A stretch of DNA of 64,000 bases from Brevibacterium sp. (GCF_031179145.1 NZ_JAPSIB010000007.1:62001-126000), one strand, 5' to 3'; numbered from the stretch's first letter, positions 9,251-18,416 are shown. Program-made: numbers and translations. Notes: generated by a model from the letters alone, not told the origin.

Positions 9251-10030
9251 GTGTCCAAACAGATCGACATCAAGGATCTCAACATCTACTACGGCGACTT
9301 TCAGGCCGTCGAAGGTGTCGAGATGCAGATCAAGCCCCGTTCGGTGACCGCCTTCATCGGCCCCTCCGGCTGCGGCAAGTCCACCGTGCTGCGCACACTC
9401 AACCGCATGCACGAGGTCATCCCGGGTGCCAGTGTCCGCGGTGAGGTCCTCATGGACGGCAGCGACATCTACGGGGCCGGCGTCGACCCCGTCAACGTCC
9501 GTCGCGAGGTCGGCATGGTGTTCCAGCGGGCCAACCCGTTCCCCACGATGAGCATCAAGGAGAACGTGCTCGCGGGTGTGCGGCTGAACAACAAGCGCCT
9601 GTCGAAGGCGCAAGCCGATGAGTTGACCGAGCGGGCACTGCGCGGAGCCAACCTGTGGAACGAGGTCAAGGATCGCCTCAGCCTGCCCGGCTCCGGCCTG
9701 TCGGGCGGTCAGCAGCAGCGGCTGTGCATCGCCCGCGCGATCGCGGTGGAGCCTGAGGTCCTGCTCATGGACGAGCCGTGCTCCGCGCTCGACCCGATCT
9801 CGACTTTGGCCATCGAGGACCTCATCAACGAGCTCAAGGACAAGTACACCGTTGTGATCGTCACCCACAACATGCAGCAGGCCGCCCGCGTCTCGGACAA
9901 GACCGCGTTCTTCAACATCGCCGGCACCGGCAAGCCGGGCAAGCTCATCGAGTTCAACGACACCTCGGTGATCTTCTCCAACCCGGAGAAGGAAGAGACC
10001 GAGAACTACATCTCCGGCCGCTTCGGGTGA
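9251..10030 (+). CDS. pstB: Phosphate ABC transporter ATPase PstB
   Basis: 259 aa, full length for PstB. Walker [10 protein letters not shown] at 37-45, Q-loop in [11 protein letters not shown], signature LSGGQ at 150-154, Walker B LLMDEP at 171-176, and the switch His in [11 protein letters not shown]. Powers phosphate import with PstCA. GTG start preceded by AAGGAA at 9240-9245. No phoU follows, although phoU is often next to pst genes; it must be elsewhere if present. Confidence 0.95.
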   Translation: MSKQIDIKDLNIYYGDFQAVEGVEMQIKPRSVTAFIGPSGCGKSTVLRTLNRMHEVIPGASVRGEVLMDGSDIYGAGVDPVNVRREVGMVFQRANPFPTMSIKENVLAGVRLNNKRLSKAQADELTERALRGANLWNEVKDRLSLPGSGLSGGQQQRLCIARAIAVEPEVLLMDEPCSALDPISTLAIEDLINELKDKYTVVIVTHNMQQAARVSDKTAFFNIAGTGKPGKLIEFNDTSVIFSNPEKEETENYISGRFG

Positions 10031-10066
10031 TCTGAGGACCAGCGCAGGCTGGGTCGCGCGCAGCCA

Positions 10067-10116
10067 CTTCTGCCGACGTTCATTCCGGTCACGAGTCTTC
10101 TGCCGACGTCCATTCC
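10067..10116. repeat. Two 20-bp direct repeats, 30-bp period
   Basis: CTTCTGCCGACGTTCATTCC at 10067-10086 is repeated with one mismatch (T to C) at 10097-10116. The pair lies between convergent pstB and a response-regulator gene, and the second copy runs into a large palindrome. Confidence 0.75.
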
Positions 10117-10172
10117 CAGGTCGATAATGGTCGATCCGGACCGGATATTTCGACCATTTCCCACCTGGGAAT
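10112..10172. terminator. 61-bp nested palindrome between convergent operons
   Basis: Outer arms ATTCCCAGGT (10112-10121) and ACCTGGGAAT (10163-10172), then inner arms AATGGTCGA (10126-10134) and TCGACCATT (10150-10158) share one centre at 10142, with symmetric four-base internal loops. A TCCGG/CCGGA dyad fills the tip. It could end transcription from both sides. The rest of 10173-10341 shows nothing I can assign. Confidence 0.55.
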
Positions 10173-10341
10173 CGTGATCCTGGTTCTCAGTCCCCCAGGC
10201 GGCGGGCCCAGTGCCAGCAGGTGGTCGAGCGCCGAGGTCAACTGTCCCGGCAACGGAGCGCCGGGACGGGGGGCTCCCGTTCACATCCGTGGGAAATGGG
10301 CGCCCACTCGTCCCGACGCCACGCCGCGCCCGGAGAGATCC

Positions 10342-10980
10342 TCAGGGAGTGATGAACCCGGATTCGAACGCCGCGATCACCGCCTGCGTGCGATCCCGCG
10401 CACCGAGCTTGCCGAGCACGGAGCTGACGTAGGTCTTCACCGTCTCCACCCCGAGGAACAGTTCGGCCGCGATCTCGTTGTTGCTCAGCCCTCGCGCCAT
10501 CAGCCGCAGCACCTCATCCTCGCGCCCGCTCAGCTGCGCCGTGGCCACCCTCCCCGAACGCGGCTGCGCCCGTGCTGCCATCTCCCGCACCTTCGCCGGG
10601 TACAGGAGCACGTCGCCGCCGGCCACGGTGTGCACCGCCCGCATCAACTCCTCGGGCTGGGCGCGTTTGAGCACGAACCCGTCCGCGCCCGCGCGCAGGG
10701 CTTCGAAGACGTAGTCGTCGCTGTCGAACGTCGTGAGGATGAGGATCCGTGGCGGCTCCTGCAGCCCCAGCAGCAGCCGAGTCGCCTCCAGACCGTCGAG
10801 GCGAGGCATGCGGACATCCATGACGACGACGTCGGGGCGGGTCCGGCGCACCAGGTCGAGCGCCTCGGCGCCGTCCGACGCCTCCCCCACCACGTCCAGT
10901 CCGGGATCGGAATCGATGATCGCAGCCAACCCTGCCCGCACCAGCGGTTCGTCGTCGATGAGTGCGACCCGTACGCTCAT
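10342..10980 (-). CDS. NarL/LuxR-family response regulator
   Basis: 212 aa. Receiver domain with acidic pair at D10-E11, phospho-acceptor D55 in VVVMDVRMPRLDG and the Lys of VLKRAQP. C-terminal LuxR helix-turn-helix runs LSGREDEVLRLMARGLSNNE to VKTYVSSVLGKLG. Its ATG overlaps the stop of the upstream kinase by four bases, so they form a pair. Targets are not visible; no obvious transporter is adjacent on the same strand, though pstB converges on it and padR lies beyond the kinase. Confidence 0.92.
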   Translation of the reverse strand: MSVRVALIDDEPLVRAGLAAIIDSDPGLDVVGEASDGAEALDLVRRTRPDVVVMDVRMPRLDGLEATRLLLGLQEPPRILILTTFDSDDYVFEALRAGADGFVLKRAQPEELMRAVHTVAGGDVLLYPAKVREMAARAQPRSGRVATAQLSGREDEVLRLMARGLSNNEIAAELFLGVETVKTYVSSVLGKLGARDRTQAVIAAFESGFITP

Positions 10981-12362
10981 GAGCTCTTCTCCCTCGTCAC
11001 CGAACTGTCCCGTCCTCTCTGACCTCGACCGCTGACACCTGGATCCGCGTCGCCGCCAGTGTCCTCCGCATCTCCGCCCGTGTCCTCCGCGGGCAGCGCG
11101 ACCCGGAGCACCCAGCGATCGCCCTCGAGTCCCCAGTCCACCGTCCCGCCGAGCATCTCGACCCGTTCCCGGATCCCGCCCAGACCGCTCTCCCTCGTCA
11201 CAGCCGCTCCGGTTCGGCAGGCATTGCTCGAAACCATCCTCACCCTGCCGTCCGCCACCGTCAGGTCGAGCGACATCCCCGGCGCCGAGGCGTGCCGCAG
11301 TGAGTTCGTCATCGCCTCCCTGACGATCAGGTGAAGTTCGCCGGAGACCGCTGTCGGCAGCGCTGAGACCTCCCCTTCGATGGTGAGATCGACGGGGTGG
11401 CCGAGAGAGCGCGCTTCCGCGGCCAACGCGCGGATGTCGTCGACGCTCCGCCGAGGCGACGCCGAGGTGGCGGTTCGCACCTGCGTCCGCGACGCCGAGG
11501 TGGCGGGCAGCTTCTGATCGACAGAGGCGGAAGTCTCGCCCTGTTCGGCTTCGGCGCGAAGGAGGGCGAGGACGTGGTCGAGTTCGGCCACCGCCTCCCG
11601 ACCGGTGTGGGCGATCTCGTCGATGGCCGCCTCAGCGGTGGTGGGGTCGATGTGCAGCAGTCGCTTGGCGACGGCGGCCTGCATCGTGGTCACGGTCAGA
11701 GCGTGGCCGATCGAATCATGGACCTCCCGGGCAAGGGTGCTGCGGCGGAAGGCTTCGACGCGGGCTCGGCGGTCGAGCTCCTGCCGGTCCGCACTCGACG
11801 GGCCCAGCAGGACGACGGAGTAGTGCGGGAGGAAGAAGCAGGTGATGACGATGAAGCCGAGGCACACGATGAGGACGACGACGGCGAGCACGACGGCCAG
11901 GCCCGGCGTGAGGAAGCCCGGGACGCGGTCTGCTTCCGTGATCTCCCGGTAGAGCAGCTCCGCCTGGGCGGGGTCGACGATGAGGACGAGTGCCGTGGGC
12001 AGGATGAAGAACAGGGTGACCAGCAGCACTCCGCCCGAGAACGCGTGGGCGAAGTAGAACGCGGCGCCGCGGAGTCGATCGCCCGGGTCCGGTCGCCTCG
12101 GCGCGGTGGGGATCGAGATGTCGAGCAGGTGAGCGGCGAGGGTGCGCTCGAGTGCACGGGTGACCTCAAGGAACGCGGGCAGGCAGAGCAGCGCGAAGAC
12201 GAGCACACCGGTGCCGAGGACGAGGAAGGGACCCGCGACGTCGGCGCGACGGCCGGAGACGGTGAGGATCCAGAGCAGCACAAGGGTGTAGGGCACGGCG
12301 AGGACGCCGCCGATCAGCAGGACCAGCAGCCTGCGGCACACGGTCGAAAGCCAGCTCTTCAT
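10977..12362 (-). CDS. Sensor histidine kinase (HisKA_3/NarX type)
   Basis: 461 aa. Four membrane segments in the first 210 residues with little extracellular sequence, so it probably senses the membrane or a small ligand. The phospho-accepting His is in LAREVHDSIGHALT; the ATPase domain has REAMTNSLRHA and ESGLGGIRERVEMLGG. The tail contains two DTGGDA repeats and is acidic, then basic. I choose ATG 12362 (MKSWLSTV); a GTG at 12383 is in frame but neither has a strong ribosome site. Divergent from padR. Confidence 0.9.
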   Translation of the reverse strand: MKSWLSTVCRRLLVLLIGGVLAVPYTLVLLWILTVSGRRADVAGPFLVLGTGVLVFALLCLPAFLEVTRALERTLAAHLLDISIPTAPRRPDPGDRLRGAAFYFAHAFSGGVLLVTLFFILPTALVLIVDPAQAELLYREITEADRVPGFLTPGLAVVLAVVVLIVCLGFIVITCFFLPHYSVVLLGPSSADRQELDRRARVEAFRRSTLAREVHDSIGHALTVTTMQAAVAKRLLHIDPTTAEAAIDEIAHTGREAVAELDHVLALLRAEAEQGETSASVDQKLPATSASRTQVRTATSASPRRSVDDIRALAAEARSLGHPVDLTIEGEVSALPTAVSGELHLIVREAMTNSLRHASAPGMSLDLTVADGRVRMVSSNACRTGAAVTRESGLGGIRERVEMLGGTVDWGLEGDRWVLRVALPAEDTGGDAEDTGGDADPGVSGRGQRGRDSSVTREKSS

Positions 12363-12426
12363 CTCACTCACAGCGTAGGCCACTCCCGGGGATCGGGACG
12401 CGAACCTCTTGCCGCCACGCTATCGC

Positions 12427-12448
12427 CGATATATCGTTGTATATCGTT
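12427..12448. promoter_or_regulatory. Probable PadR operator: 10-bp tandem repeat
   Basis: TATATCGTT occurs at 12430-12438 and again at 12440-12448, exactly one helical turn apart, and CGATATATCG (12427-12436) is a perfect palindrome. It lies 33-54 bases before padR in an AT-rich pocket of a GC-rich genome, between the divergent kinase and padR. Autoregulation by PadR is the simplest reading. Confidence 0.5.
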
Positions 12449-12480
12449 AAGACTGTTCGCGACAACTGCAGGAGGCTGTG

Positions 12481-13038
12481 ATGAACGACTTCATGAATGG
12501 CGGATTCGGACGCCGATCGGGCGACTTCGGACACGGCAGCGGCATCTGGGAGGCGATGGAGCAGTTCCGCTCCTCGTTCGGTCCCCGATCGAGCACCCGG
12601 ATGAACCGCGGCGACGTGAGAGCCGGGATCCTGGCGCTGCTCGCCGAGTCGCCGATGCACGGCTACCAGATCATCCAGGAGATCGAGGAGCGCAGCGGCG
12701 GCGCATGGAAGCCGAGCCCCGGATCGGTGTACCCCACCTTGCAGCTGCTCACCGACGAGGGTCTGATCACCGCTGAGACCTCGAACGGCCGCAAGACGTA
12801 CTCCCTCACCGAGGCGGGCCGGGAGATGGTCGACGCCGATGCAGAGCGGCGCGCACCGTGGGAGTCGATGGGCGGGCACGAGTCGTCGCGGGCCTCCGAC
12901 CTCGCGAAGGCGGGCATCGAACTCGCCCAGGCAGCCGCGCAGGTGGGTCGCACCGGCAGTTCGGATCAGGTGAAGCGCGCCGTCGACGTCCTCCAGGATG
13001 CTCGCCGCCAGATCTATTCGATCCTCGCCCAGGACTGA
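12481..13038 (+). CDS. PadR-family transcriptional regulator
   Basis: 185 aa. After a Gly/Phe-rich 40-residue lead, the winged helix begins at about residue 43 (DVRAGILALLAESPMHGYQI) and continues with the family motif GSVYPTLQLLTDEGLI. A C-terminal helical dimerisation region follows (about 115-180). The ATG at 12481 has GGAGG at 12471-12475. PadR proteins are usually ligand-responsive repressors of a neighbouring transporter or enzyme; here the next gene, four bases on, is an AarF-like kinase. Confidence 0.9.
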   Translation: MNDFMNGGFGRRSGDFGHGSGIWEAMEQFRSSFGPRSSTRMNRGDVRAGILALLAESPMHGYQIIQEIEERSGGAWKPSPGSVYPTLQLLTDEGLITAETSNGRKTYSLTEAGREMVDADAERRAPWESMGGHESSRASDLAKAGIELAQAAAQVGRTGSSDQVKRAVDVLQDARRQIYSILAQD

Positions 13039-13042
13039 GACG

Positions 13043-14755
13043 GTGGCGCCGTCGCGTCGCTATCGCGTCATCCTCCGCTTCGCCTTCATCCACCTCGTGC
13101 AGACCTGGTGGTTCGAGCTGTTCCTGCCCCGCATCGGTTTGGGCGCACTCTCCGCGCGAGGTCGTGCAGACCGGCTGCGGCGGATGGCGGAGCGCTTCCA
13201 CGTGCTCGCCGTCCGCCTCGGCGGGCTGATGATCAAAGTGGGGCAGTTCCTCTCGTCACGACTCGACGTCCTGCCGCCCGAGGTCACAAAGGAGCTCGAG
13301 GACCTCCAGGATGAGGTCCCGCCCGTTCCGTTTTCTGAGATCCGCGCCCTCGCCGAGGCGGAACTCGGGGTCGGTCTCGACGTCGCCTTCTCCTCCTTCG
13401 ACGTCACACCCCTGGCCGCAGCCTCCCTGGGTCAGGCGCACCGCGCGAGGCTCTCGCCCGACGATGCGGCGGCATCAGGCACCGAGGAGGTCGTCGTCAA
13501 GGTCCAGCGGCCCGGGATCGAGACGATCGTCGACATCGATCTCGCCGCCCTCCGGAGGATCGCGGGGTGGCTGAGCAGAATCCGGCTGGTCGCCCGGCGC
13601 GTGAACATGCCTGCCCTGGTCGAGGAATTCGCGGAGATCAGCCTGGCCGAGATCGACTATCTCCACGAAGCGGCGAACGCCGAACGATTCGCCGAGAACC
13701 TCGCCACCGACGCTTCGGTGAACGTGCCCGATGTCGTCTGGGAACGGACCACGAGGCGCGTGCTCACTCTCACCGATGTCACCGCGATCAAGATCAACGA
13801 CACCGCGGGGCTGCTTGCGGCCGGAATCGACCCGTCCGCGGTCGCCTCGCGCTTCGCCGCCGTCATGTTCGCCCAGCTTTTCGGCGACGGCTTCTTCCAT
13901 GCCGATCCCCACCCAGGGAATCTGTTCGTCACCGTCAGAACAGGGTCCGAGGCCGGGCCCCAGGCCGGGACTGCCACCAGCTCTGAGGCCCGTTCCGAGG
14001 CCGGGCCCGCTTGGCAGCTGAGCTTCGTCGACTTCGGCATGATGGGCGAGATCCCGGATTCGCTGCGCGCCGGGCTGCGTGAACTCGTCATCGGGGTCGC
14101 CGCCCGCGACGGGAAGCGCCTCGTCGCCTCCATTGAGGACATCGGGGTCGTTCTCCCCTCCGCCGACATCAGTGAGCTCGAGCGGGCGATGACCCAGCTC
14201 TTCGCCCGGTTCGGCGGCATGAGCATCGCGGATCTCCGACGTGTCGATGAGGCCGAGCTGCGCGATTTCGCGGTCGAGTTCGGCGAAGTCGTCCGGGGCA
14301 TGCCGTTCCAGCTGCCGGAGAACCTACTCCTCGTCATCCGCGCGATGTCGCTGACCTCGGGGCTGTGCACGTCACTCGACCCGGAGTTCAACATGTGGGA
14401 GTCCGTCGAGCCCTATGCGGCAGCGCTGCTGCGCGAAGAGCGGGGAGATCTCGCGGCACACCTGGGGCATGAAGCTCTGTCCTTCGCGAGCGACGTCGTC
14501 CGGCTTCCCGCCCGGCTGCACTCCCTCGCCGGTCGGATCGAGGACGGCCGCCTGACCGTGGGCACCCCGCAGCTCGAGCGACGGATGACTCGTCTGGAGC
14601 GCACGGCTCGCCGGGTGGTCTGGGCGATCGTCTTCGCCGGCCTCCTCATCGCCGGTGCCCTGCTCCGCGATGAGGAGCCCACCTTCGGTGCGGTGCTCAT
14701 GGTCGCCTCGGCGATTCCGCTGTCGATCGCTGTAATCACCTTCCGGCGGCCCTGA
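13043..14755 (+). CDS. ABC1/AarF (UbiB)-family atypical kinase
   Basis: 570 aa. UbiB-family proteins are atypical ATPases linked to quinone biosynthesis or lipid handling. The family-specific KxGQ motif is in MIKVGQFLSSRLDVLPPE, the Ala-rich loop in AAASLGQAHRARL, the Lys in VVVKVQRPG, and the catalytic and metal residues in HADPHPGNLF and FVDFGMMGE. Two membrane helices close the protein (about 525-565). A Gly/Ala/Thr insert after HADPHPGNLFV is unusual. GTG start at 13043 with GGAC/GAG upstream. Stop lies two bases from the convergent pit stop. Confidence 0.88.
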   Translation: MAPSRRYRVILRFAFIHLVQTWWFELFLPRIGLGALSARGRADRLRRMAERFHVLAVRLGGLMIKVGQFLSSRLDVLPPEVTKELEDLQDEVPPVPFSEIRALAEAELGVGLDVAFSSFDVTPLAAASLGQAHRARLSPDDAAASGTEEVVVKVQRPGIETIVDIDLAALRRIAGWLSRIRLVARRVNMPALVEEFAEISLAEIDYLHEAANAERFAENLATDASVNVPDVVWERTTRRVLTLTDVTAIKINDTAGLLAAGIDPSAVASRFAAVMFAQLFGDGFFHADPHPGNLFVTVRTGSEAGPQAGTATSSEARSEAGPAWQLSFVDFGMMGEIPDSLRAGLRELVIGVAARDGKRLVASIEDIGVVLPSADISELERAMTQLFARFGGMSIADLRRVDEAELRDFAVEFGEVVRGMPFQLPENLLLVIRAMSLTSGLCTSLDPEFNMWESVEPYAAALLREERGDLAAHLGHEALSFASDVVRLPARLHSLAGRIEDGRLTVGTPQLERRMTRLERTARRVVWAIVFAGLLIAGALLRDEEPTFGAVLMVASAIPLSIAVITFRRP

Positions 14756-14757
14756 GC

Positions 14758-15768
14758 TCAGCCGGTGAGTGCACGCACTCCCAGGCCGAGGACGATCGCG
14801 AGCAGCGCCGCCGCGGGGATCGTCAGCAGCCAGACGGCGATGACGGGGATGAAGAACCGGGCCCGGGCGTGACCGGGGCGGCCGGCGAACTGGGTGCCGA
14901 GGATCGCCGACCCGAGAACGAAAGTCAGCGACACGGGCACGCGCATGACGATGGCCGCGATGTACATGAGGACAGAGGCGGTCGCGTCCGCCGCGGCGAA
15001 CTTCACCGGGTCGAGGCTCGCCATCCGCACTGACAGTGTGCGCACGACCCGCCAGCCGCTCAGCCCGGTGCCCAGGGCGAGCGCCGCCGCAATGAGGATG
15101 CGCACCGGCCAGGAGATGCCGAGATCGGAGAGTTCGGTGTGCGGACTCGCCTCGACCGCCAGCAGAGCCACCATCACGAGCGCCGCGGTCTTCTGCGCGT
15201 CCTGGATTCCGTGGACCAATGACAGTGACGCGGTGAGGACGGAGTCGACCATCCGCGCGCCGCGGAAGAGCGGCTTGGGCGGAGTCGATGCCACGAGCTT
15301 GGAGACCAGCAGAGTCAGCGCCCAGGACAGGAGGAATCCGAGGATCGGCGAGATCAGGAGCGGCAGAACCACCGAATGCACGCCTTCGTCTAGGTCGATC
15401 GTGAAACCGAGGACGATTCCCGCACCGAGGAGACCCCCGATGAGGCAGTGCGTCGAGGACACCGGCAGCGCGAGCCAGTAGGTGAAGAGGCTCCAGGCCG
15501 TCGCCGCGACGAAGGCGAGGATGATCGAGGTGAGAATCACCTCGGCGGCGCCGTCGAAGCGCACGATCTGGTTGGCGACGACGAAGCCGATCCCCTCCCC
15601 CAGCAGCGCCCCGATGAAGTTGAAGATCACCGCGAGCGACACAGCCCAGCGAGGGCTGAGGGCACGCCCGACCACGGCATTGCCGATGGTCAGTGCCGCA
15701 TCATGGAAGCCGTTCGAGCCGACGAAGAGCACCGCGGCCACGATGACTCCCGCCAGGAGGAGCTCCAC
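14758..15768 (-). CDS. pit: PiT-family inorganic phosphate transporter
   Basis: 336 aa, about ten membrane segments. Low-affinity phosphate (metal-phosphate) symport. Both PiT signatures are present: NGFHDAALTIGNAVVGRAL near the N-terminus and LVHGIQDAQKTAALVMVALL near the middle. Also the conserved WALPVSSTHCLIGGLLGAG. GTG start at 15768, three bases after the DUF47 gene, with AGGAGG just upstream. This gives the cell a second phosphate route beside pstSCAB. Confidence 0.93.
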   Translation of the reverse strand: MELLLAGVIVAAVLFVGSNGFHDAALTIGNAVVGRALSPRWAVSLAVIFNFIGALLGEGIGFVVANQIVRFDGAAEVILTSIILAFVAATAWSLFTYWLALPVSSTHCLIGGLLGAGIVLGFTIDLDEGVHSVVLPLLISPILGFLLSWALTLLVSKLVASTPPKPLFRGARMVDSVLTASLSLVHGIQDAQKTAALVMVALLAVEASPHTELSDLGISWPVRILIAAALALGTGLSGWRVVRTLSVRMASLDPVKFAAADATASVLMYIAAIVMRVPVSLTFVLGSAILGTQFAGRPGHARARFFIPVIAVWLLTIPAAALLAIVLGLGVRALTG

Positions 15769-15771
15769 TGA

Positions 15772-16392
15772 CTACGACTCCTTGATCGCGATCGAGGCGA
15801 CGACCTTGCCGAGCTCGGTGAAGCCGTGGGCGGCACGGACGAAGGCCTGTCCCAGCTGGGACACCGCTGCCATGTAGGTCAGGCCACGCTTCGAGTTGGT
15901 CACCGCGTCGGACATTCGCCACTGCAGGCTCTCGACCTGGTATGTCAGTCTGTTGATCGCATCGACATAGTCCCACTGGTCGAACTTGCCGGGCAGGCGG
16001 GTGATCATCCGACTCGTGTGGTCCGTCTGATTGGACAGGACGGCGAGGGTCTCGAGGACTCCGGACGGAAGTTCGTCGAATGCTTCGGAGGCGAGGACGA
16101 ATCCGACGCCGTGGAGCCGATGGCAGATGTCTCGCATATGGTGGCCGAGCAGATAGAGGTCGTTGCGGTCGAACGGGGTGATGTAGTTCTCGCGCAGGGC
16201 TCGCAGGACGGCCCCCATGTCGTCGTCGGCGCGGTCGCTGATCTCTTGAAGGCGAGCCGCGACATCGCGTCGCTCGGTGACTTCGATACCGGAGAGTTCG
16301 GCCAGCACCAGGTTGCATTGGCGCATCTGTCCGACCAGGTCGGACATCCGCTCGTAGAAGACAGTGTCCTGCGGAACGCGTCTGAGCCGCAT
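15772..16392 (-). CDS. DUF47 (PhoU-like) partner of Pit
   Basis: 206 aa, all-helical, with the DUF47 hallmark TPFDRNDLYLLGHHM near residues 92-106. DUF47 proteins resemble PhoU and are encoded with Pit transporters; they are thought to control or assist phosphate flux at the membrane. The ATG at 16392 has a strong GGAGG site. It is the first gene of a two-gene unit with pit. The region 16393-16641 upstream holds only a small CGAGAG-CTCTCG dyad (16462-16476) and presumably the promoter. Confidence 0.88.
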   Translation of the reverse strand: MRLRRVPQDTVFYERMSDLVGQMRQCNLVLAELSGIEVTERRDVAARLQEISDRADDDMGAVLRALRENYITPFDRNDLYLLGHHMRDICHRLHGVGFVLASEAFDELPSGVLETLAVLSNQTDHTSRMITRLPGKFDQWDYVDAINRLTYQVESLQWRMSDAVTNSKRGLTYMAAVSQLGQAFVRAAHGFTELGKVVASIAIKES

Positions 16393-16641
16393 GCCATCCT
16401 CCTGCCCGGCCCGGGCGAGCCGGACGAATCATGCCTAAGTTGTGAGCCGGACGCTGAACCGCGAGAGCGCCTCTCGGCGATAGGCCGCTCGCAGCGGCTG
16501 AGGTTGGAGCCCGGGGCTTCGGCGATCCAGCGTCCGGTGGCCTCGAGGGCCACACACCACGATACCTGTTCACGCTCCTGAGTAAACCGTCGCCGGGGAA
16601 TCGAGGCGATTGAAAAATCTCACACCCGCAGGTGCGGGCGT

Positions 16642-17229
16642 TCAGTCGAGTCCGCCGTTGCGGCGCGAGAGTGCGGCGTCGCGCAGATCCCGCGAGAGCT
16701 GCTCGAGGCGAGCGCGGACGTCCTCGCTGCCAGCGCCCGCCGCGCAGAGCCGGACGAAGGCCGCAGCCCGCAGGAGGGCGATGACGACATCCCCGCGGAA
16801 CGCTCCGGCAAGGATCTCATCGATGGCGCGAGCCACCTCGGCGGGGCCGGCGGGGATCTCGACCCCGGCGAGGATCTCGTCCATGCCGATGCCCTCGGTC
16901 AGCTGTCTCTGCCCGGTGGCGAACATGTCGCTGAGCTCACGCGGCTGGGTGCGGATCCACTCCCGCAGAGCGTAGAGCCGCCAGAGCGCGCCGGGGGCGG
17001 ACACGGCGGGAGCGCTCGACCACATCTCGGCGATGACTTCGAGGCCGATGTCCTCGGTCAGTTCGACGAACCGCCTGGTCGCGGCTTCGTCGCGGTGTCC
17101 GTGGACATCGCCGAGCAGGAGCGCGGCAGTGGCGTGGGACGTCTCGGATCGGGTGACCGGATCGGTCGAACCGCTCAAGGATTCGAGATCGGCCAGCGGG
17201 ATGGGACGGTGGAACGGTCGCTGTGTCAT
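16642..17229 (-). CDS. Conserved actinobacterial protein of unknown function
   Basis: 195 aa, soluble and helical. The N-terminus (FHRPIPLADLESLSGSTDP) and the motif GALWRLYALREWIR look like a family I recall from other Micrococcales, sometimes labelled as an RNA polymerase beta subunit without evident basis; I see no polymerase motif. No membrane segment, signal or cofactor motif. It stands alone between the Pit unit and a divergent unknown gene. Start ATG 17229 is the only good one. Confidence 0.6.
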   Translation of the reverse strand: MTQRPFHRPIPLADLESLSGSTDPVTRSETSHATAALLLGDVHGHRDEAATRRFVELTEDIGLEVIAEMWSSAPAVSAPGALWRLYALREWIRTQPRELSDMFATGQRQLTEGIGMDEILAGVEIPAGPAEVARAIDEILAGAFRGDVVIALLRAAAFVRLCAAGAGSEDVRARLEQLSRDLRDAALSRRNGGLD

Positions 17230-17428
17230 CGTCGACCAATTCTAGTCCTCGAACCGGCCGGGGGCACTGTGGTCGTGTGGAGCCGCCGAGTCTGTCGCAA
17301 TACGGTCAGGGAACACTGGCCCGTCTCACAGTGGCCCGAACTAGACTGAAGGCGATGCTTGCAGGCAGGGTACTCTGTCCTGATCTGCGATGCGCGGACT
17401 CGAACTGTTGAACGCGGAAGGGACTCTC

Positions 17429-18376
17429 GTGGCCAAATCGTATGTGGTGAGAAAAGGGCTGGACCGGGCGGCGAAATTCGCCGTCAACGAGGATGGGTCG
17501 CTTCATCCCCGGACCCAGTCGATGCTGTCGAAGCTGCTCTCCGTGCAGCGTCCCGTTGCGCTGGCCTACGTCCGCAGCCTGCGCCGCAAGCACCCCGAGG
17601 CGACTCCCGAGGAGCTCATCGCGATCATTCGCCGGCATTATCTGACGCTGACGACCTCGGGAGGCGCGGCTGTCGGCGCGACTGCCGCGATTCCGGGTCT
17701 GGGCACGACCGCTGCACTGGGGGTCGCCGCTGTGGAGACTGCCGGGTTCCTCGAGGGCACGGCGCTGTTCGCCCAGGCCGTCTCCGAGATCCACGGACTG
17801 CCGGTCAAGGACGCGAACCGTGCGAACGTGCTGGTGCTGGGCCTGATGCTCGGCCAGGACGGGAAGAACCTGGTCCAGAAGCTCGGCAAGGAGTCCGTCG
17901 GCCCGGAGGCGGTCCTCGGCAACTGGGGCTCCGTCGTCACCAAGCAGCTGCCCGGCCCGTTCGTCGACATCCTCTTCCGCAAGCTGCGCAAGACGTTCAT
18001 CCGCAAGTTCGCGACCCGCGCCGGTGGGTCACTGGTGGGACGCCTGCTGCCGTTCGGCGTCGGGGCGGTCGTCGGTGCCGTGGTCAACTCGCAGATGTCG
18101 CGGAAGGTCGCCGCCGAGGCGAACGACGCGTTCGGTCCTGCTCCGACCGTGTTCCCGCTGGAGACAGATCCGGAGTTCGTGCCCCCGAAGAAGGATCGGA
18201 AGCTCCTGTCGACGCTCAAGCACGTGGCCGCGCTGCGCGGCAAGATCAAGAAGAGCAAGCCGATCGAGAGCGATGTCGTCGACGAGGCGGTGGCGATCGA
18301 AGGACCCGCGCCCGAAACGGCGATTCCCGATTCGACGGACATCCGCACGACCGCTCGGAATGACCAGGAGCAGTAG
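17429..18376 (+). CDS. Conserved protein with hydrophobic hairpin, EcsC-like?
   Basis: 315 aa. A basic N-terminus precedes a Gly/Ala-rich hydrophobic hairpin at about 75-105 (GAAVGATAAIPGLGTTAALG) and a second one near 200-225 (GGSLVGRLLPFGVGAVVGAV); the tail is charged. That layout resembles EcsC-type peripheral membrane proteins, but I am not certain. Start chosen at GTG 17429, five bases after GGAAGGGA (17416-17423); an ATG at 17390 lacks such a site. The next feature downstream is tRNA-Lys. Confidence 0.55.
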   Translation: MAKSYVVRKGLDRAAKFAVNEDGSLHPRTQSMLSKLLSVQRPVALAYVRSLRRKHPEATPEELIAIIRRHYLTLTTSGGAAVGATAAIPGLGTTAALGVAAVETAGFLEGTALFAQAVSEIHGLPVKDANRANVLVLGLMLGQDGKNLVQKLGKESVGPEAVLGNWGSVVTKQLPGPFVDILFRKLRKTFIRKFATRAGGSLVGRLLPFGVGAVVGAVVNSQMSRKVAAEANDAFGPAPTVFPLETDPEFVPPKKDRKLLSTLKHVAALRGKIKKSKPIESDVVDEAVAIEGPAPETAIPDSTDIRTTARNDQEQ

Positions 18377-18386
18377 GTCCTCCGGT

Positions 18387-18416
18387 TTGGGAAAACACCT
18401 CGCCTCGCTCTAATAT
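18387..18416 (+). promoter_or_regulatory. Promoter of tRNA-Lys
   Basis: TTGGGA (18387-18392) and TAATAT (18411-18416) are spaced by 18 bp and end 57 bases before the tRNA, a sensible leader length. Confidence 0.45.

Noticed and set aside
7949-9868. A 639-codon open frame on the - strand opposite pstA and pstB
   Set aside because: Acidic, repetitive composition and complete overlap with two certain phosphate-transport genes; a codon-bias shadow in high-GC DNA.
10067-10116. Direct repeats as the start of a CRISPR array
   Set aside because: Only two copies, a 10-base spacer, and no cas genes.
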